A stretch of 34,209 nucleotides of DNA, taken from the NCBI RefSeq assembly GCF_003236305.1, contig NZ_POTX01000036.1, positions 1 to 34,209 of the forward strand. The letters run 5' to 3'. Origin of the DNA: Micromonospora endophytica (GTDB taxonomy: Bacteria > Actinomycetota > Actinomycetes > Mycobacteriales > Micromonosporaceae). Both the position numbers and the translations under genes were made by a program. Positions 8,242 through 16,177 of this stretch are shown here, piece after piece. The notes under the pieces are model-generated. The model was not told the DNA's origin and did no database searches. It saw only the letters and a program-made list of their open reading frames with translations. Within the stretch, counting starts at the first letter, position 1. Every line of letters starts with the position of its first letter.

Positions 8242-9348
8242 ATGGCAAGAATTGGTGTGCCGGTGAATCCTTCAAGGAATTCCTACTTTCTCCGTACGAC
8301 GTTGGCAGTCGGCGTCGTCGTGGCGCTCGGCGCCTGTTCCGGGACGAAGGTGGCCGATGCGCCGGTGGCATCTGCCGGCGCTTCCGCAGCGGCCGGGCCG
8401 CGGACGACGTATCCGTTGACGATCGACAACTGTGGCCGCACGGTCACCTTCACCCAGGCGCCGCGCCGGGTCGTGCTGCTCAACGGCGCGTCCGTGGCAG
8501 AGGTCGAGTCGATGATCGCGCTCGGTGTGCAGGGCGCGATCGTGGCGAACAGCCAGACGTACGGCGTCTCGGACGATCCGACCATGGTTGCGCGGATCAA
8601 GGCCATCCCCACCGGCGGGGTGAAGCTGAACAAGAACTTCGAGGTGCCCCGTGAGCAGGTGCTGGCCCAGTCGCCGGACCTGGTGATCTCGACGTGGGCC
8701 GGCGGGTTCGACGACAAGATCGGCTCGATTACCCGGGACGAGCTGGGCAAGACCGGCATCAACAGCTTCGTGACGCCGTCCAACTGCGCCAACGGCGCGA
8801 CCTCACCGCGCCCAGAGGACACGCAGACGTACGCCAAGCGGTCGGTTGAGTCGTCGTTCGATCTGCTGACCCAGCTCGGGTTGATCTTCGACGTCCAGGG
8901 GCGGGCGGCGCAGGTCGTGCAGGAGGCGCGCGCCGCGCTGGCCGCGCTCCCGTCCCCGGCGACCGAGCGCAAGCGGGTCCTGGCCGCCTACCCGAGCATG
9001 GGGTCGGCAATGGGGCTCGCGGTCCCGGCGGTGTTCGGTGGCGGGATCTTCGACGACATCATCACCCGGGCCGGCGGTGTCAACGCGTTCGGCGGCCTGA
9101 GCGACCAGCAGCTCGGCGCGATCAACGTCGAGGCCCTGGCCGCGGCGAACGTGGACGTGCTGGTGATCGGGCTCTATCAGCCGGACGACGATGCCGAGAA
9201 GTTCGCCGAACAGTTGTTCGCGCAGTTCCCGCAATGGCCGGCGTCGAAGACGAAGACGTACACCTCCGTGTCCGACAGCTTCTATCTCGGGCCGTTGAAC
9301 GCGATCGCGGTCAAGCGGATCAGCGATGGCGTCCGCGCCGCCGGTTGA
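8242..9348 (+). CDS. FecB/BtuF-type ABC substrate-binding lipoprotein
   Basis: Product of 368 residues. The N-terminus has a basic start, a hydrophobic core and lipobox LGAC, so Cys is lipidated and the protein is anchored outside the membrane. The mature part has the class III binding-protein layout: NCGRTVTFTQAPRRVVLLN, then VPREQVLAQSPDLVIST, a long connecting helix, VNVEALAAANVDVLVIG-type second lobe (actual INVEALAAANVDVLVIG) and a short C-terminus. Such proteins bind iron-siderophores, heme, cobalamin or other metal chelates; the sequence alone does not show which. The ATG at 8242 has no clear ribosome-binding site, and GTGs at 8257 or 8263 are possible starts. The stop overlaps the permease start by 23 bases. 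Confidence 0.92.
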   Translation: MARIGVPVNPSRNSYFLRTTLAVGVVVALGACSGTKVADAPVASAGASAAAGPRTTYPLTIDNCGRTVTFTQAPRRVVLLNGASVAEVESMIALGVQGAIVANSQTYGVSDDPTMVARIKAIPTGGVKLNKNFEVPREQVLAQSPDLVISTWAGGFDDKIGSITRDELGKTGINSFVTPSNCANGATSPRPEDTQTYAKRSVESSFDLLTQLGLIFDVQGRAAQVVQEARAALAALPSPATERKRVLAAYPSMGSAMGLAVPAVFGGGIFDDIITRAGGVNAFGGLSDQQLGAINVEALAAANVDVLVIGLYQPDDDAEKFAEQLFAQFPQWPASKTKTYTSVSDSFYLGPLNAIAVKRISDGVRAAG

Positions 9349-10414
9349 GCGGATCCGGCGGACCGGTCCGGCGGCGGTCCGCGCCCACCTCATTCCCGAT
9401 CGCGCCTTCCCGTTGTTGATTGTGCTCCTGGCCGGCGCGGTCGCGCTGACCGCGGCCGTCGCGATCGCCGTTGGCACGGTGTCGGTTCCGCTCGCCGACG
9501 TGGCTGCGGTGACCTGGGCTCATCTCACGCCCGGGGATACCGAGCGCAGCCTGCTGTACGACCAGATCGTGTGGGATTTCCGGGTGCCGCGGGTGCTGCT
9601 GGCCGGGGTGGCCGGTGCGGGCTTGAGCATCGCCGGAGTCTGTCTGCAGGCGTTGGTGCGTAATCCGCTAGCCGATCCCTATCTGCTCGGTATCTCCTCA
9701 GGTGCCTCGGTCGGTGCGGTTGTCGCGCTGACCCTCGCGCCCGCGGTGATCGCCGGGCTGGGGGTCGCCGGTGCGGCGTTCGCCGGGGCGCTGGCCAGTG
9801 TGGCGCTGGTTGTGGGCCTGGCTCAGCGGGCCGGCCGGGTCGCGCCCGGGCGGTTGATCCTGGCCGGTGTGGCAGTCGGATACCTGGGCTCGGCCGTGAC
9901 CAGCTACATCCAGTTGGAGGCCAACCCGAGCGAGCTGCGGGGAATCATGTTCTGGTTGCTCGGCTCGGTGGCCACGGCATCCTGGAGCGATCTGCTGGCA
10001 CCGGCCGTCGCCCTGGCGTGCTGCCTGCTGTGGCTGCTGGTTGACGGGCGCCGGCTCAACGCGTTGACGATGGGCGAGACGTCGGCCGCCGGGCTGGGGA
10101 TCGACGTCAACCGACTGCGGCTCGGGCTGCTCGCCGCGGCGTCGCTGCTGACCGCGACGATCGTCAGCGTCGCCGGCGGAATCGGCTTCGTCGGGCTGCT
10201 GGTGCCGCACGCGGTCCGTCTGCTGGTCGGCCCGGACCATCGACGGGTGGTGCCGGTGTCGCTGCTACTCGGGGCGGTGTTCCTGATCATGGTAGACCTG
10301 CTGTCGCGGACCCTGGACCGACCGAACGAGATGCCGATCGGCATCTTCACCGCAGCCATCGGCGCGCCATTCTTTCTCTGGCTGCTGCGCAGACAGTCCG
10401 GAGCGGTCCGGTGA
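9326..10414 (+). CDS. FecCD/BtuC-type ABC permease
   Basis: Product of 362 residues with about ten hydrophobic segments. Family signatures are visible: FRVPRVLLAGVAGAGLSIAG, ALVRNPLADPYLLGISSGAS, the LGSV/GE coupling region (LTMGETSAAGLGI) and GFVGLLVPHAVRLLVGPDHR near the C-terminus. It forms the membrane channel that takes substrate from the lipoprotein at 8242. It starts inside the end of that gene, and its stop overlaps the ATPase start (GTGA), so the three proteins are translationally coupled. Confidence 0.94.
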   Translation: MASAPPVERIRRTGPAAVRAHLIPDRAFPLLIVLLAGAVALTAAVAIAVGTVSVPLADVAAVTWAHLTPGDTERSLLYDQIVWDFRVPRVLLAGVAGAGLSIAGVCLQALVRNPLADPYLLGISSGASVGAVVALTLAPAVIAGLGVAGAAFAGALASVALVVGLAQRAGRVAPGRLILAGVAVGYLGSAVTSYIQLEANPSELRGIMFWLLGSVATASWSDLLAPAVALACCLLWLLVDGRRLNALTMGETSAAGLGIDVNRLRLGLLAAASLLTATIVSVAGGIGFVGLLVPHAVRLLVGPDHRRVVPVSLLLGAVFLIMVDLLSRTLDRPNEMPIGIFTAAIGAPFFLWLLRRQSGAVR

Positions 10415-11232
10415 GGGTCACCGCGACAGGCGTCTCGGTGAGCATCGACGGCGCACCGATCCTGGACGAGGTCTCGCTGACCGCCGCGCCCGGCTGCATA
10501 ACCGGACTGGTCGGGCCGAACGGGTCGGGCAAGAGCACCTTGCTGCGCTGCCTCTACCGGATCATCCGTCCGCAGCAAGGTGCGGTGCTCATCGGCGATG
10601 ACGACGTCTGGCAGGTCCCCGCACGCCGGGCCGGACAGTTGCGGGCGGTCATGGCGCAGGATCAAGAACTGGACAACGACTACAGCGTCCGCGACATCGT
10701 CGCCATGGGCCGGATCCCGCATCAGCGGCTGCTCGAGCGGGAGAGTTCCGCCGACCGCGCCATCGTGGACGAGGCGCTGGCCCGCATCGGCATCGAGTGG
10801 GCGCAGGACCGGCGGTTCGCCACGCTGTCCGGTGGCGAGCGCCAACGTGTCCTGCTTGCCCGCGCGCTGGCCCAGGACGCACCGGTCCTGCTGCTCGACG
10901 AGCCGACCAACCACCTGGACGTCGGCGCCCAGCTGGAACTGCTCGACCTGATCCGCGAGCTTCGACTCACCACCGTGGCCGCTCTGCACGACCTCGACCA
11001 CGCGGTCGCGTACTGCGACGCCGTCGCTCTGCTGGATCAGGGCCGCATCGTCGCGGCCGGCGAACCCGTCGCCGTGCTCACCCCGGAACGACTGGCCGAG
11101 GTCTTCGGCGTACGCGCGGCAATGACCACCCACTCACTCACCGGCCGGCCGCACCTGGTGTTCGCCACAGGTACGTCACGGCCCAGTTCTGAAAGGTACG
11201 CTCACAGTGAGCACGCCAACCGCGCCCAATGA
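10411..11232 (+). CDS. FecE/BtuD-type ABC transporter ATPase
   Basis: Product of 273 residues. Walker A is GPNGSGKST (residues 35-43), the signature is LSGGERQR (139-146), Walker B is VLLLDEPTNHLD (159-170) and the H-loop is ALHDLDHA (about 190). All catalytic positions are intact, so it should power the 9326 permease. The start GTG overlaps the permease stop, and the C-terminus overlaps the next gene by 26 bases. The final ~20 residues are hydrophilic and appear to be an extension generated by that overlap. Confidence 0.95.
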   Translation: MRVTATGVSVSIDGAPILDEVSLTAAPGCITGLVGPNGSGKSTLLRCLYRIIRPQQGAVLIGDDDVWQVPARRAGQLRAVMAQDQELDNDYSVRDIVAMGRIPHQRLLERESSADRAIVDEALARIGIEWAQDRRFATLSGGERQRVLLARALAQDAPVLLLDEPTNHLDVGAQLELLDLIRELRLTTVAALHDLDHAVAYCDAVALLDQGRIVAAGEPVAVLTPERLAEVFGVRAAMTTHSLTGRPHLVFATGTSRPSSERYAHSEHANRAQ

Positions 11233-12061
11233 GCCCGTCCCCGATGCCCGGATCACCGCACCGCTCGACACTCCTACGACCGGCACCATAACCGTCGCTT
11301 TCCTGATCTCGCCCCAAGCGGAACTCGTCGACTTCGCCGGGCCCTGGGGCGTGTTCGAATACGTCCAACTCGACGGCGGGCACAATCCGTTCACGCTCTA
11401 CACGGTGGCGGCCACGACCGAACCCGTCCGCATCTCCGGCGGCATGGTCCTGGTACCCGGTCACGACGTCGAAAGCGCTCCCACACCGGACATCGTGGTC
11501 GTCCCGGCCATGGACATGGCGAAGATCGCCCCCGAAGCGCTGGACTGGCTGCGGCGGGTCCACCGCCACACCGCCGTGACCATGTCTATCTGCAACGGAT
11601 CCTATGTGCTCGGACAGGCCGGCCTCCTCGACGGCAAGACCGCGACGGCCCACCACGCCGGCTACAACGCCCTTCGCGCCTTGTTCCCCGCCGTCGCCGT
11701 CATCCGCGGGGTCCGCTTCGTCGAGGACGGAAAGATCGCCACCGCCGGCGGACTCACCTCCGGCACCGACCTCGCGCTGCGCATCGTCGAGCGCTACTTC
11801 GGGCGAGACGTCGCCCGCCGAACCGCCACCTACCTCGAATATCAGGGCACTGGCTGGATGCACCCCGACAGCAACGGGCAGTTCGCCGACCACGCGGCGA
11901 GCTCATTGGGACATCCGGTGTGCCCGGTCTGCGAGATGCCTGTATCACCCGATACCGCGCTCACCCTCGATCACGGCGGGAATACCTGGTATTTCTGTAG
12001 CACGTGGTGCCAGGAGCAGTTCCAAGCCGCGCCGGAACGGCTCAGCGGCAAGTCTCACTGA
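11207..12061 (+). CDS. DJ-1/PfpI domain fused to a YHS metal-binding domain
   Basis: The GTG at 11207 follows GAAAGG by about 10 bases and lies inside the ATPase gene; the product has 284 residues. Residues ~27-215 are a DJ-1/PfpI domain: LVDFAGPWGVFEYV, DIVVVPAMD and the nucleophile elbow MSICNGSYVL with Cys129. It is closest in style to isonitrile hydratase/GlxA N-domains. Residues ~237-280 are a YHS domain: CPVCEMPVSP, then WYFCSTWCQEQF, with Cys239, Cys242, Cys264 and Cys268 as likely metal ligands. There is no signal peptide, so it acts in the cytoplasm. Placement at the end of an uptake operon suggests it handles the imported ligand, perhaps releasing or accepting metal. The chemistry is unknown. 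I do not know a named family with this fusion. Confidence 0.88.
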   Translation: MSTPTAPNEPVPDARITAPLDTPTTGTITVAFLISPQAELVDFAGPWGVFEYVQLDGGHNPFTLYTVAATTEPVRISGGMVLVPGHDVESAPTPDIVVVPAMDMAKIAPEALDWLRRVHRHTAVTMSICNGSYVLGQAGLLDGKTATAHHAGYNALRALFPAVAVIRGVRFVEDGKIATAGGLTSGTDLALRIVERYFGRDVARRTATYLEYQGTGWMHPDSNGQFADHAASSLGHPVCPVCEMPVSPDTALTLDHGGNTWYFCSTWCQEQFQAAPERLSGKSH

Positions 12062-12247
12062 CAGAATCTCGCTGCCTCCCGCAACCAAGCCAGACGCGAA
12101 GCGGACCGTGAGCGTAGCCGAACAGACCTGCAAGCCGTCGCCACCGTGTTCGCCACCATGACGGGCCAGCCACACCCTCCGTTCGGAAACTCGGTCACGG
12201 GCCTTGAAACCAGCTAACCAACTCTCCATCAGATCCAGCGCTTGACA
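12062..12247 (+). mobile_element. Solo end of an IS element related to the one at 34083
   Basis: Bases 12206-12247 (read on the minus strand from 12247) match the IS terminus beginning at 34083 at about 36 of 42 positions. Shared blocks are TGTCAAGC, TGATGGA and AGTTGGTTAGCTGGTTT. As at 34 kb, a frame ends in Thr-Ser-stop exactly at the AACCAGCTAACC block. Upstream (12062-12205) a frame reads RNQARREADRERSRTDLQAV, which does not look like a transposase. Only the terminal ~40 bases are securely IS-derived. The rest is unexplained. Confidence 0.6.
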
Positions 12248-12336
12248 GACCGCGGCGGCCGGGGTCAGCGAGGCGAGCACGCCGGGTTGCAGGCGTAGGT
12301 GATGCGGCGATGGTTACCGCCGGAGCGAAGATCCTG

Positions 12337-12978
12337 TCAGGCGGTCCTGCGCAAGGCGATCACATTGTCGGTCACCTCGGCCGTCTGACCGCCGGGGCCG
12401 GTGGCCGTCCGAACGCGGGCTTCGCAGCAGAGCACCTGCCAGGACGCGGGATCGAGGGCCAGACCGGCCAAGGTCTCCTCCGGGGTGGGAATCGTGGCCC
12501 CCTGGTTCCAGGACCACGGGGCCACCGAACCATGGTCGACGATCAGCAGCATGCCGCCTCGGTTCACCTGTTCGCCGAGTTCCCGCAGGATGCGGGCCCT
12601 GGGGAACTCGAAGAGGCTCTGCAGGTAATGGGCACTCACCAGGTCCCATCTGCCCGAGGGCAACGAATCCACCAGGTCGTGCCGTTCGGTACGGATCCTG
12701 TCACTTAGCCGCTCCTGGGCGGCGCGCTCGTTCACCCGTTGCAGGGCGGCATCGGCGATGTCGACCGCGGTGACCTGCCAGCCGCGTTGGGCGAACCACA
12801 GACTGTCACCGCCCTGACCGCATCCCAGGTCGAGGGCGGCGCCCGGCGAAAGGTCGCCGACCATGGCGGCAAGGACCGGGTTGACGCGTAGCTCCCACGG
12901 CGAGGCGGCGACCTGCTGGTGCAGGCTCTCCCAGAACTCGGCCGGTGTTGCCGCGTCCGGAGGTTCCATGTACTTCAT
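12337..12978 (-). CDS. Class I SAM-dependent methyltransferase (TehB/UbiE-like)
   Basis: The ATG at 12978 is chosen because GAGGA lies 9 bases upstream; the product has 213 residues. Motif I is ALDLGCGQGGDSLWFAQRGW (residues 48-67), followed by the acidic VTAVDIADAAL loop, HDLVDSLPSGRWDLVSAHYL (motif II region) and RGGMLLIVDHG (motif III). The opening TPAEFWESLHQQ with an early Trp resembles the tellurite-resistance/thiol methyltransferase group. Substrate cannot be told. It is monocistronic and divergent from the frameshifted gene at 13.2 kb. Confidence 0.88.
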   Translation of the reverse strand: MKYMEPPDAATPAEFWESLHQQVAASPWELRVNPVLAAMVGDLSPGAALDLGCGQGGDSLWFAQRGWQVTAVDIADAALQRVNERAAQERLSDRIRTERHDLVDSLPSGRWDLVSAHYLQSLFEFPRARILRELGEQVNRGGMLLIVDHGSVAPWSWNQGATIPTPEETLAGLALDPASWQVLCCEARVRTATGPGGQTAEVTDNVIALRRTA

Positions 12979-13200
12979 ACGCTCACGTCCTCGCGATCGA
13001 TCGGGCTCCACTGGGAGGGTGCCCCCTGTTTCACGGTGCCGGCAAGGAAACTTGCCGGACCGGCAAACGACGTCCGGCGGGACAACGACGGTTCAGGCGC
13101 ACAGGTCCGGCGTGATAGGTGGTCTGCACGATTCCACCGCATCATCACCATGATCGTAAGCCAATAGAGGGGCTCACCTTGGCTCCGACACAGTGGGCTC

Positions 13201-13640
13201 ATGCCCACCCTCGCCGACCGCGTGCGAGTCCTGCGAACCGCGACGCGTCCGCTGGACGACGACGAAACGCGCCGCGCGCATTGGGGTCACCGGGCAGGCG
13301 GTCAACCAGACCTGCCGGCGGCTCGAAGCCCAGGGTCTACTCCGACGCCATCTCGGACCGAACAACCAGATCCTCAACCAGCTCATCGATGAGGAACACC
13401 GACCTGAATCCACGACGACCGGACCCGGCCCCACCCACGCCGCCCGCCATGGGAAGCCCCGCTCAGCGAGGATCAGGTCAAAGCCATCGTTCGGGACCTA
13501 CTGGGCGCCCGCGGGCTGGACATACAGGTGCGCTGGGCCACGATCGAGGCACGGACATCGTCGCCAGACACCGCCTTGATGCCAGACCGGCCGGTCCCAC
13601 CCCGTACCGGGTTCAGCGCGAACCCGCCCGCGCCGTCGTG
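13201..13640 (+). pseudogene. HTH plus PD-(D/E)XK-like nuclease gene, multiple frameshifts
   Basis: Pieces of one protein lie in successive frames. MPTLADRVRVLRTATRPLDD starts at ATG 13201. A shift near 13265 leads into ARIGVTGQAVNQTCRRLEAQ, a winged HTH. Another shift near 13450 gives PLSEDQVKAIVRDLLGARGL, and a further one near 13540 gives HDRGTDIVARHRLDARPAG. The order HTH, linker, DxxGTDIVA recalls actinobacterial HTH-nuclease proteins of the Mrr/VRR style, where a GxDIEA strand precedes IEAKG; that last motif is missing here. At least three shifts and no nuclease core mean it is dead. The family assignment is from memory and moderate. Confidence 0.6.
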
Positions 13641-13726
13641 GGCGGCGACCCCGTAGCGGCACCCCCTCCGCACGATTGCCGACCATCGCGATCGTCCGGC
13701 GATCGGGGCGCTGGCGATGATGCGGA

Positions 13727-13767
13727 TGCTCCGTGGGTGCTCGGATGTCGGGGAACTCACACGGACG
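13727..13767 (+). repeat. 41-bp repeat shared with 5262-5302
   Basis: This matches 5262-5302 at 37 of 41 positions and includes the 17-base motif TGCTCCGTGGGTGCTCG (13727-13743). It sits exactly between two pseudogenes, so it probably marks a recombination junction or element end. Confidence 0.75.
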
Positions 13768-13775
13768 CACCTGGA

Positions 13776-14038
13776 CGTAGCCGGATTCGGGGCTTCCCTC
13801 GCGTCACTACCGGCCAGGCCAACGCCGGCAAGCCCGTGGCCGACCCGGCGCTCCTACTGCCCGGCGATCTCATCCTCATCCCCGCAGCGAAGGCACCACG
13901 AACAACCCGCGCCACGTCGGCATGTACCTCGGCCAAGAACTCATCATCCAAGGTCCGAAAACCGGCGACGTTGTCAAGACCACTCGGCTGGGCAGTTGGA
14001 TCAACCAGATCGCAGCGATCCGTCGGATCGTTTCCTAG
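13776..14038 (+). pseudogene. NlpC/P60 (C40) peptidase fragment, frameshifted
   Basis: The first frame reads GFPRVTTGQANAGKPVADPA then LLPGDLILIP. The second, after loss of one base near 13882, reads SEGTTNNPRHVGMYLGQELI, then QGPKTGDVVKTTRLG and WINQIAAIRRIVS with TAG at 14036-14038. This is the second half of an NlpC/P60 domain, with the catalytic His in HVGMYLG. The catalytic Cys half (DCSG) is absent and is replaced at the left by the 41-bp repeat. Such peptidases open cell walls during conjugation or phage entry, which fits a mobile-element origin. Confidence 0.82.
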
Positions 14039-14125
14039 ATGTCGTCGCAGCGGGTACTCGTGGGCAGATGCTCCGGGCTGCCGCCCGCTCGCGTCACCGC
14101 CCCTGCGGTGCGGAACAATGCCCTC

Positions 14126-14932
14126 ATGACCGAGGACCGGGAGTTCCCCTCAAACTCCAAACTGGACACCACGGTTCCACACTCGGCGCGGATCTGGAAC
14201 TACTGGCTCGGCGGCAAGGACAACTTCGCGGTCGACCGGGCCGCCGGCGATGAGGTGATCGCACACATCCCGGATATCCCCATCGGGGCCAAGTCCGAGC
14301 GCGCGTTCCTCAAGCGCGTGGTCAGGTTCCTCGTCGAGGATGCCGGCATCCGTCAGTTCCTCGACGTCGGCACCGGGCTCCCCTCGGCGGACAACACCCA
14401 CGAGGTCGCGCAGTCCCTCGACCCGCGCTGCCGGGTGGTCTACATCGACAACGATCCGCTCGTCATGACGCACGCACGTGCACTCCTGACCAGCACCCCG
14501 CAAGGCAGCTGCGACTACGTCGAAGCCGATCTGCGGCAGCCGGACACGATCCTCGCCTCCGCGCGACAGACGCTCGACTTCTCGCAGCCGATCGGGCTCA
14601 TGCTCCTCGGCGTCGTCAACCATCTCATGGACGACGACGTGGCGTACGGCGCCGTCGCGCAGCTCGTCCAGGCGATGCCCATCGGTAGCTACCTGGTGCT
14701 CACCCACTCCACCGCCGAAATCCACGGCGAGCCGATGCTGCGCGTGATGCGAGAAACCACCGAGCGCGGCGGCACGCCAATCCGCGCCAGGACGAAGAGA
14801 GAACTCGAACGCTTCTTCGACGGGTTGGATCTGCTGGAGCCCGGCGTCGTCACATGCTCGCGCTGGCGCCCCAATCCAGAGTCCGACGAGCCGGAGGTCT
14901 ACCTGTTCGGCGGCGTCGCCCGCATCGGCTGA
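14126..14932 (+). CDS. DUF574/Methyltransf_19-type SAM-dependent methyltransferase
   Basis: The ATG at 14126 gives 268 residues, the usual family length. No ribosome-binding site is obvious, so leaderless or weak initiation is possible. Family hallmarks are PHSARIWNYWLGGKDNFAVD (residues 18-37), SERAFLKRVVRFLVEDAGIR, FLDVGTGLPSADNTHEVAQ (78-96, SAM-binding motif I), VVYIDNDPLVMTHARALL and the acidic DYVEADLRQPD. This family is greatly expanded in streptomycetes and relatives, and its substrates are unknown. It stands alone after the pseudogene strip and is convergent with the next gene. Confidence 0.93.
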   Translation: MTEDREFPSNSKLDTTVPHSARIWNYWLGGKDNFAVDRAAGDEVIAHIPDIPIGAKSERAFLKRVVRFLVEDAGIRQFLDVGTGLPSADNTHEVAQSLDPRCRVVYIDNDPLVMTHARALLTSTPQGSCDYVEADLRQPDTILASARQTLDFSQPIGLMLLGVVNHLMDDDVAYGAVAQLVQAMPIGSYLVLTHSTAEIHGEPMLRVMRETTERGGTPIRARTKRELERFFDGLDLLEPGVVTCSRWRPNPESDEPEVYLFGGVARIG

Positions 14933-15014
14933 GCTGAACCCCTCAAGCCCATTCAAGAGGTGATGAGGTCGGCCACGCCGTAGTGTCTCCACCACGTCGG
15001 GCTGCGCCTGCGAA

Positions 15015-15030
15015 CGTGTCCGGCGACACG
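15015..15030. terminator. Weak hairpin between convergent genes
   Basis: CGTGTC-CGGC-GACACG forms a perfect 6-bp stem with a tetraloop between the DUF574-type gene (+) and the PmtA-like gene (-). No T-run follows. It could end transcription in both directions. Confidence 0.35.
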
Positions 15031-15047
15031 GGTGGAAGAGCCAGGGA

Positions 15048-15668
15048 TCATCCCGAGTTGCCGGCGAGTTCGCGCGGGACGGCCGGCGGGACGGCTGGGA
15101 GGGGGCGCCGGCAGAAGTAGACCAGGGCGGGCGGCACGTTGGCCCAGACCGTCCGGCTCACCACCACCTCCTCGAACCGTGACCGCAGCGACCGCAGCAG
15201 CCGCTGGGCCGGCGGGGCCCAGCGGGCGTGCACGTAGGCGAAGGTGGTGAACACTCCGCCCGGTTTCAGCACCGCGACCACTTCGGACAGCACGTCGCGC
15301 TGCAGCTTCTCGTCGAATGCGGCCCAGGGCAGGCCGCTGACCACCACGTCGACCCGGCCGACGTCTCGCTGCGCGAGCACCTGCCGCAGCATCGCAGCGT
15401 CGGCGACCGCGACGTCGACCGTCGGGTGCCGCGCGGCAAGCTGATCGGCGAACCGCGGGTTGAGTTCGACGGCGATGTGTCGCCCGGCCCCGGCGAGCCG
15501 CCGTTGGATCGGCCCGGTGAACGCGCCGGTGCCCGGGCCCAGTTCCAGGATGACGGGGGAGCCCGTGCCGGGCACCGTCGCCGTGGCCACTTCCGCCAGG
15601 GCCGGGCCGCTGGGCAGCACCGCCCCCACGGTCAGCGGCGCGCGCAGGAACTCAAGGAAGAATGACAC
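15048..15668 (-). CDS. PmtA/KsgA-like methyltransferase
   Basis: The GTG at 15668 follows AGAGGA by about 12 bases; the product has 206 residues. It opens with FFLEFLRAPLTVGAVLPSGP, typical of phospholipid N-methyltransferase-like proteins that share the rRNA-dimethylase fold. Motif I is ILELGPGTGAFT (residues 40-51), then HIAVELNPRFADQL, ADAAMLRQVL and the catalytic-region SGLPWAAFDE, which takes the place of the NLPY/NIPY motif. PmtA enzymes methylate phosphatidylethanolamine; substrate here is inferred from family only. It is convergent with the DUF574-type gene. Confidence 0.88.
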   Translation of the reverse strand: MSFFLEFLRAPLTVGAVLPSGPALAEVATATVPGTGSPVILELGPGTGAFTGPIQRRLAGAGRHIAVELNPRFADQLAARHPTVDVAVADAAMLRQVLAQRDVGRVDVVVSGLPWAAFDEKLQRDVLSEVVAVLKPGGVFTTFAYVHARWAPPAQRLLRSLRSRFEEVVVSRTVWANVPPALVYFCRRPLPAVPPAVPRELAGNSG

Positions 15669-15859
15669 GCTTGCTGGTTCCTCTCACAGGTGGCTTCCAT
15701 AGAAGACGGAGAGCCGCTCAACGGCGACGCCGCCGCCGCACGACCACCCACCAAGGGCTGCGGTGCGAGAGGGCTGCTGGTGATGCCCCAGCCCCGAGCG
15801 ACGCGACCGACCATCGCAGCCACCGGGTGGCGGTGTCGCCGCAGGCCATGACGGCTGCT

Positions 15860-16177
15860 GGGTTTGGCGTTGGCTCGGAATTCGGCCACGGTGAGGTCGG
15901 TGCGGGTGGTGGAGATGCCGGCGTTGTTGATGAGCAGGTCGAGTCGGCCCGCCTCGGCATCGATCCGCTCTGCGGCCGAGGCGATCGACGCGGGGTCAGT
16001 CACGTCGAGATGGAGCGCGGTGGCACCGCCGCCGATCTCGGCGGCGGCCTTCTCACCGCGGGCGAGGTCGCGCGATCCGACGAACACGGTGACGCCGTGG
16101 GCGGTCAATTCGCGGGCGACCTGCCTTCCGATGCCCTGGTTGGCTCCGGTGACCAGAGCGATGCGTTGTGTGGGCAC
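15860..16177 (-). pseudogene. Short-chain dehydrogenase, C-terminally truncated
   Basis: The GTG at 16177 has a strong AAGGAGGG 5-6 bases upstream, so the start is well defined. The product shows TGANQGIGRQVA (NADP-binding TGxxxGxG), GSRDLARGEKAA, LHLDVTDPAS and LLINNAGIS, all intact. Homology ends at about 15865 after TVAEFRANAK. The YxxxK active site and the rest of the fold are missing; what follows in frame is Arg/Trp-rich noise. About half the usual 240 residues remain. I see no continuation in other frames between 15669 and 15860. The lesion looks like a deletion, and the good ribosome-binding site suggests it is recent. Confidence 0.8.

Noticed and set aside
15662-15720. Plus-strand LTGGFHRRRR as a short-chain dehydrogenase C-terminus
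   Set aside because: It is on the opposite strand from the truncated dehydrogenase, overlaps the start of the PmtA-like gene, and the likeness is only four residues.
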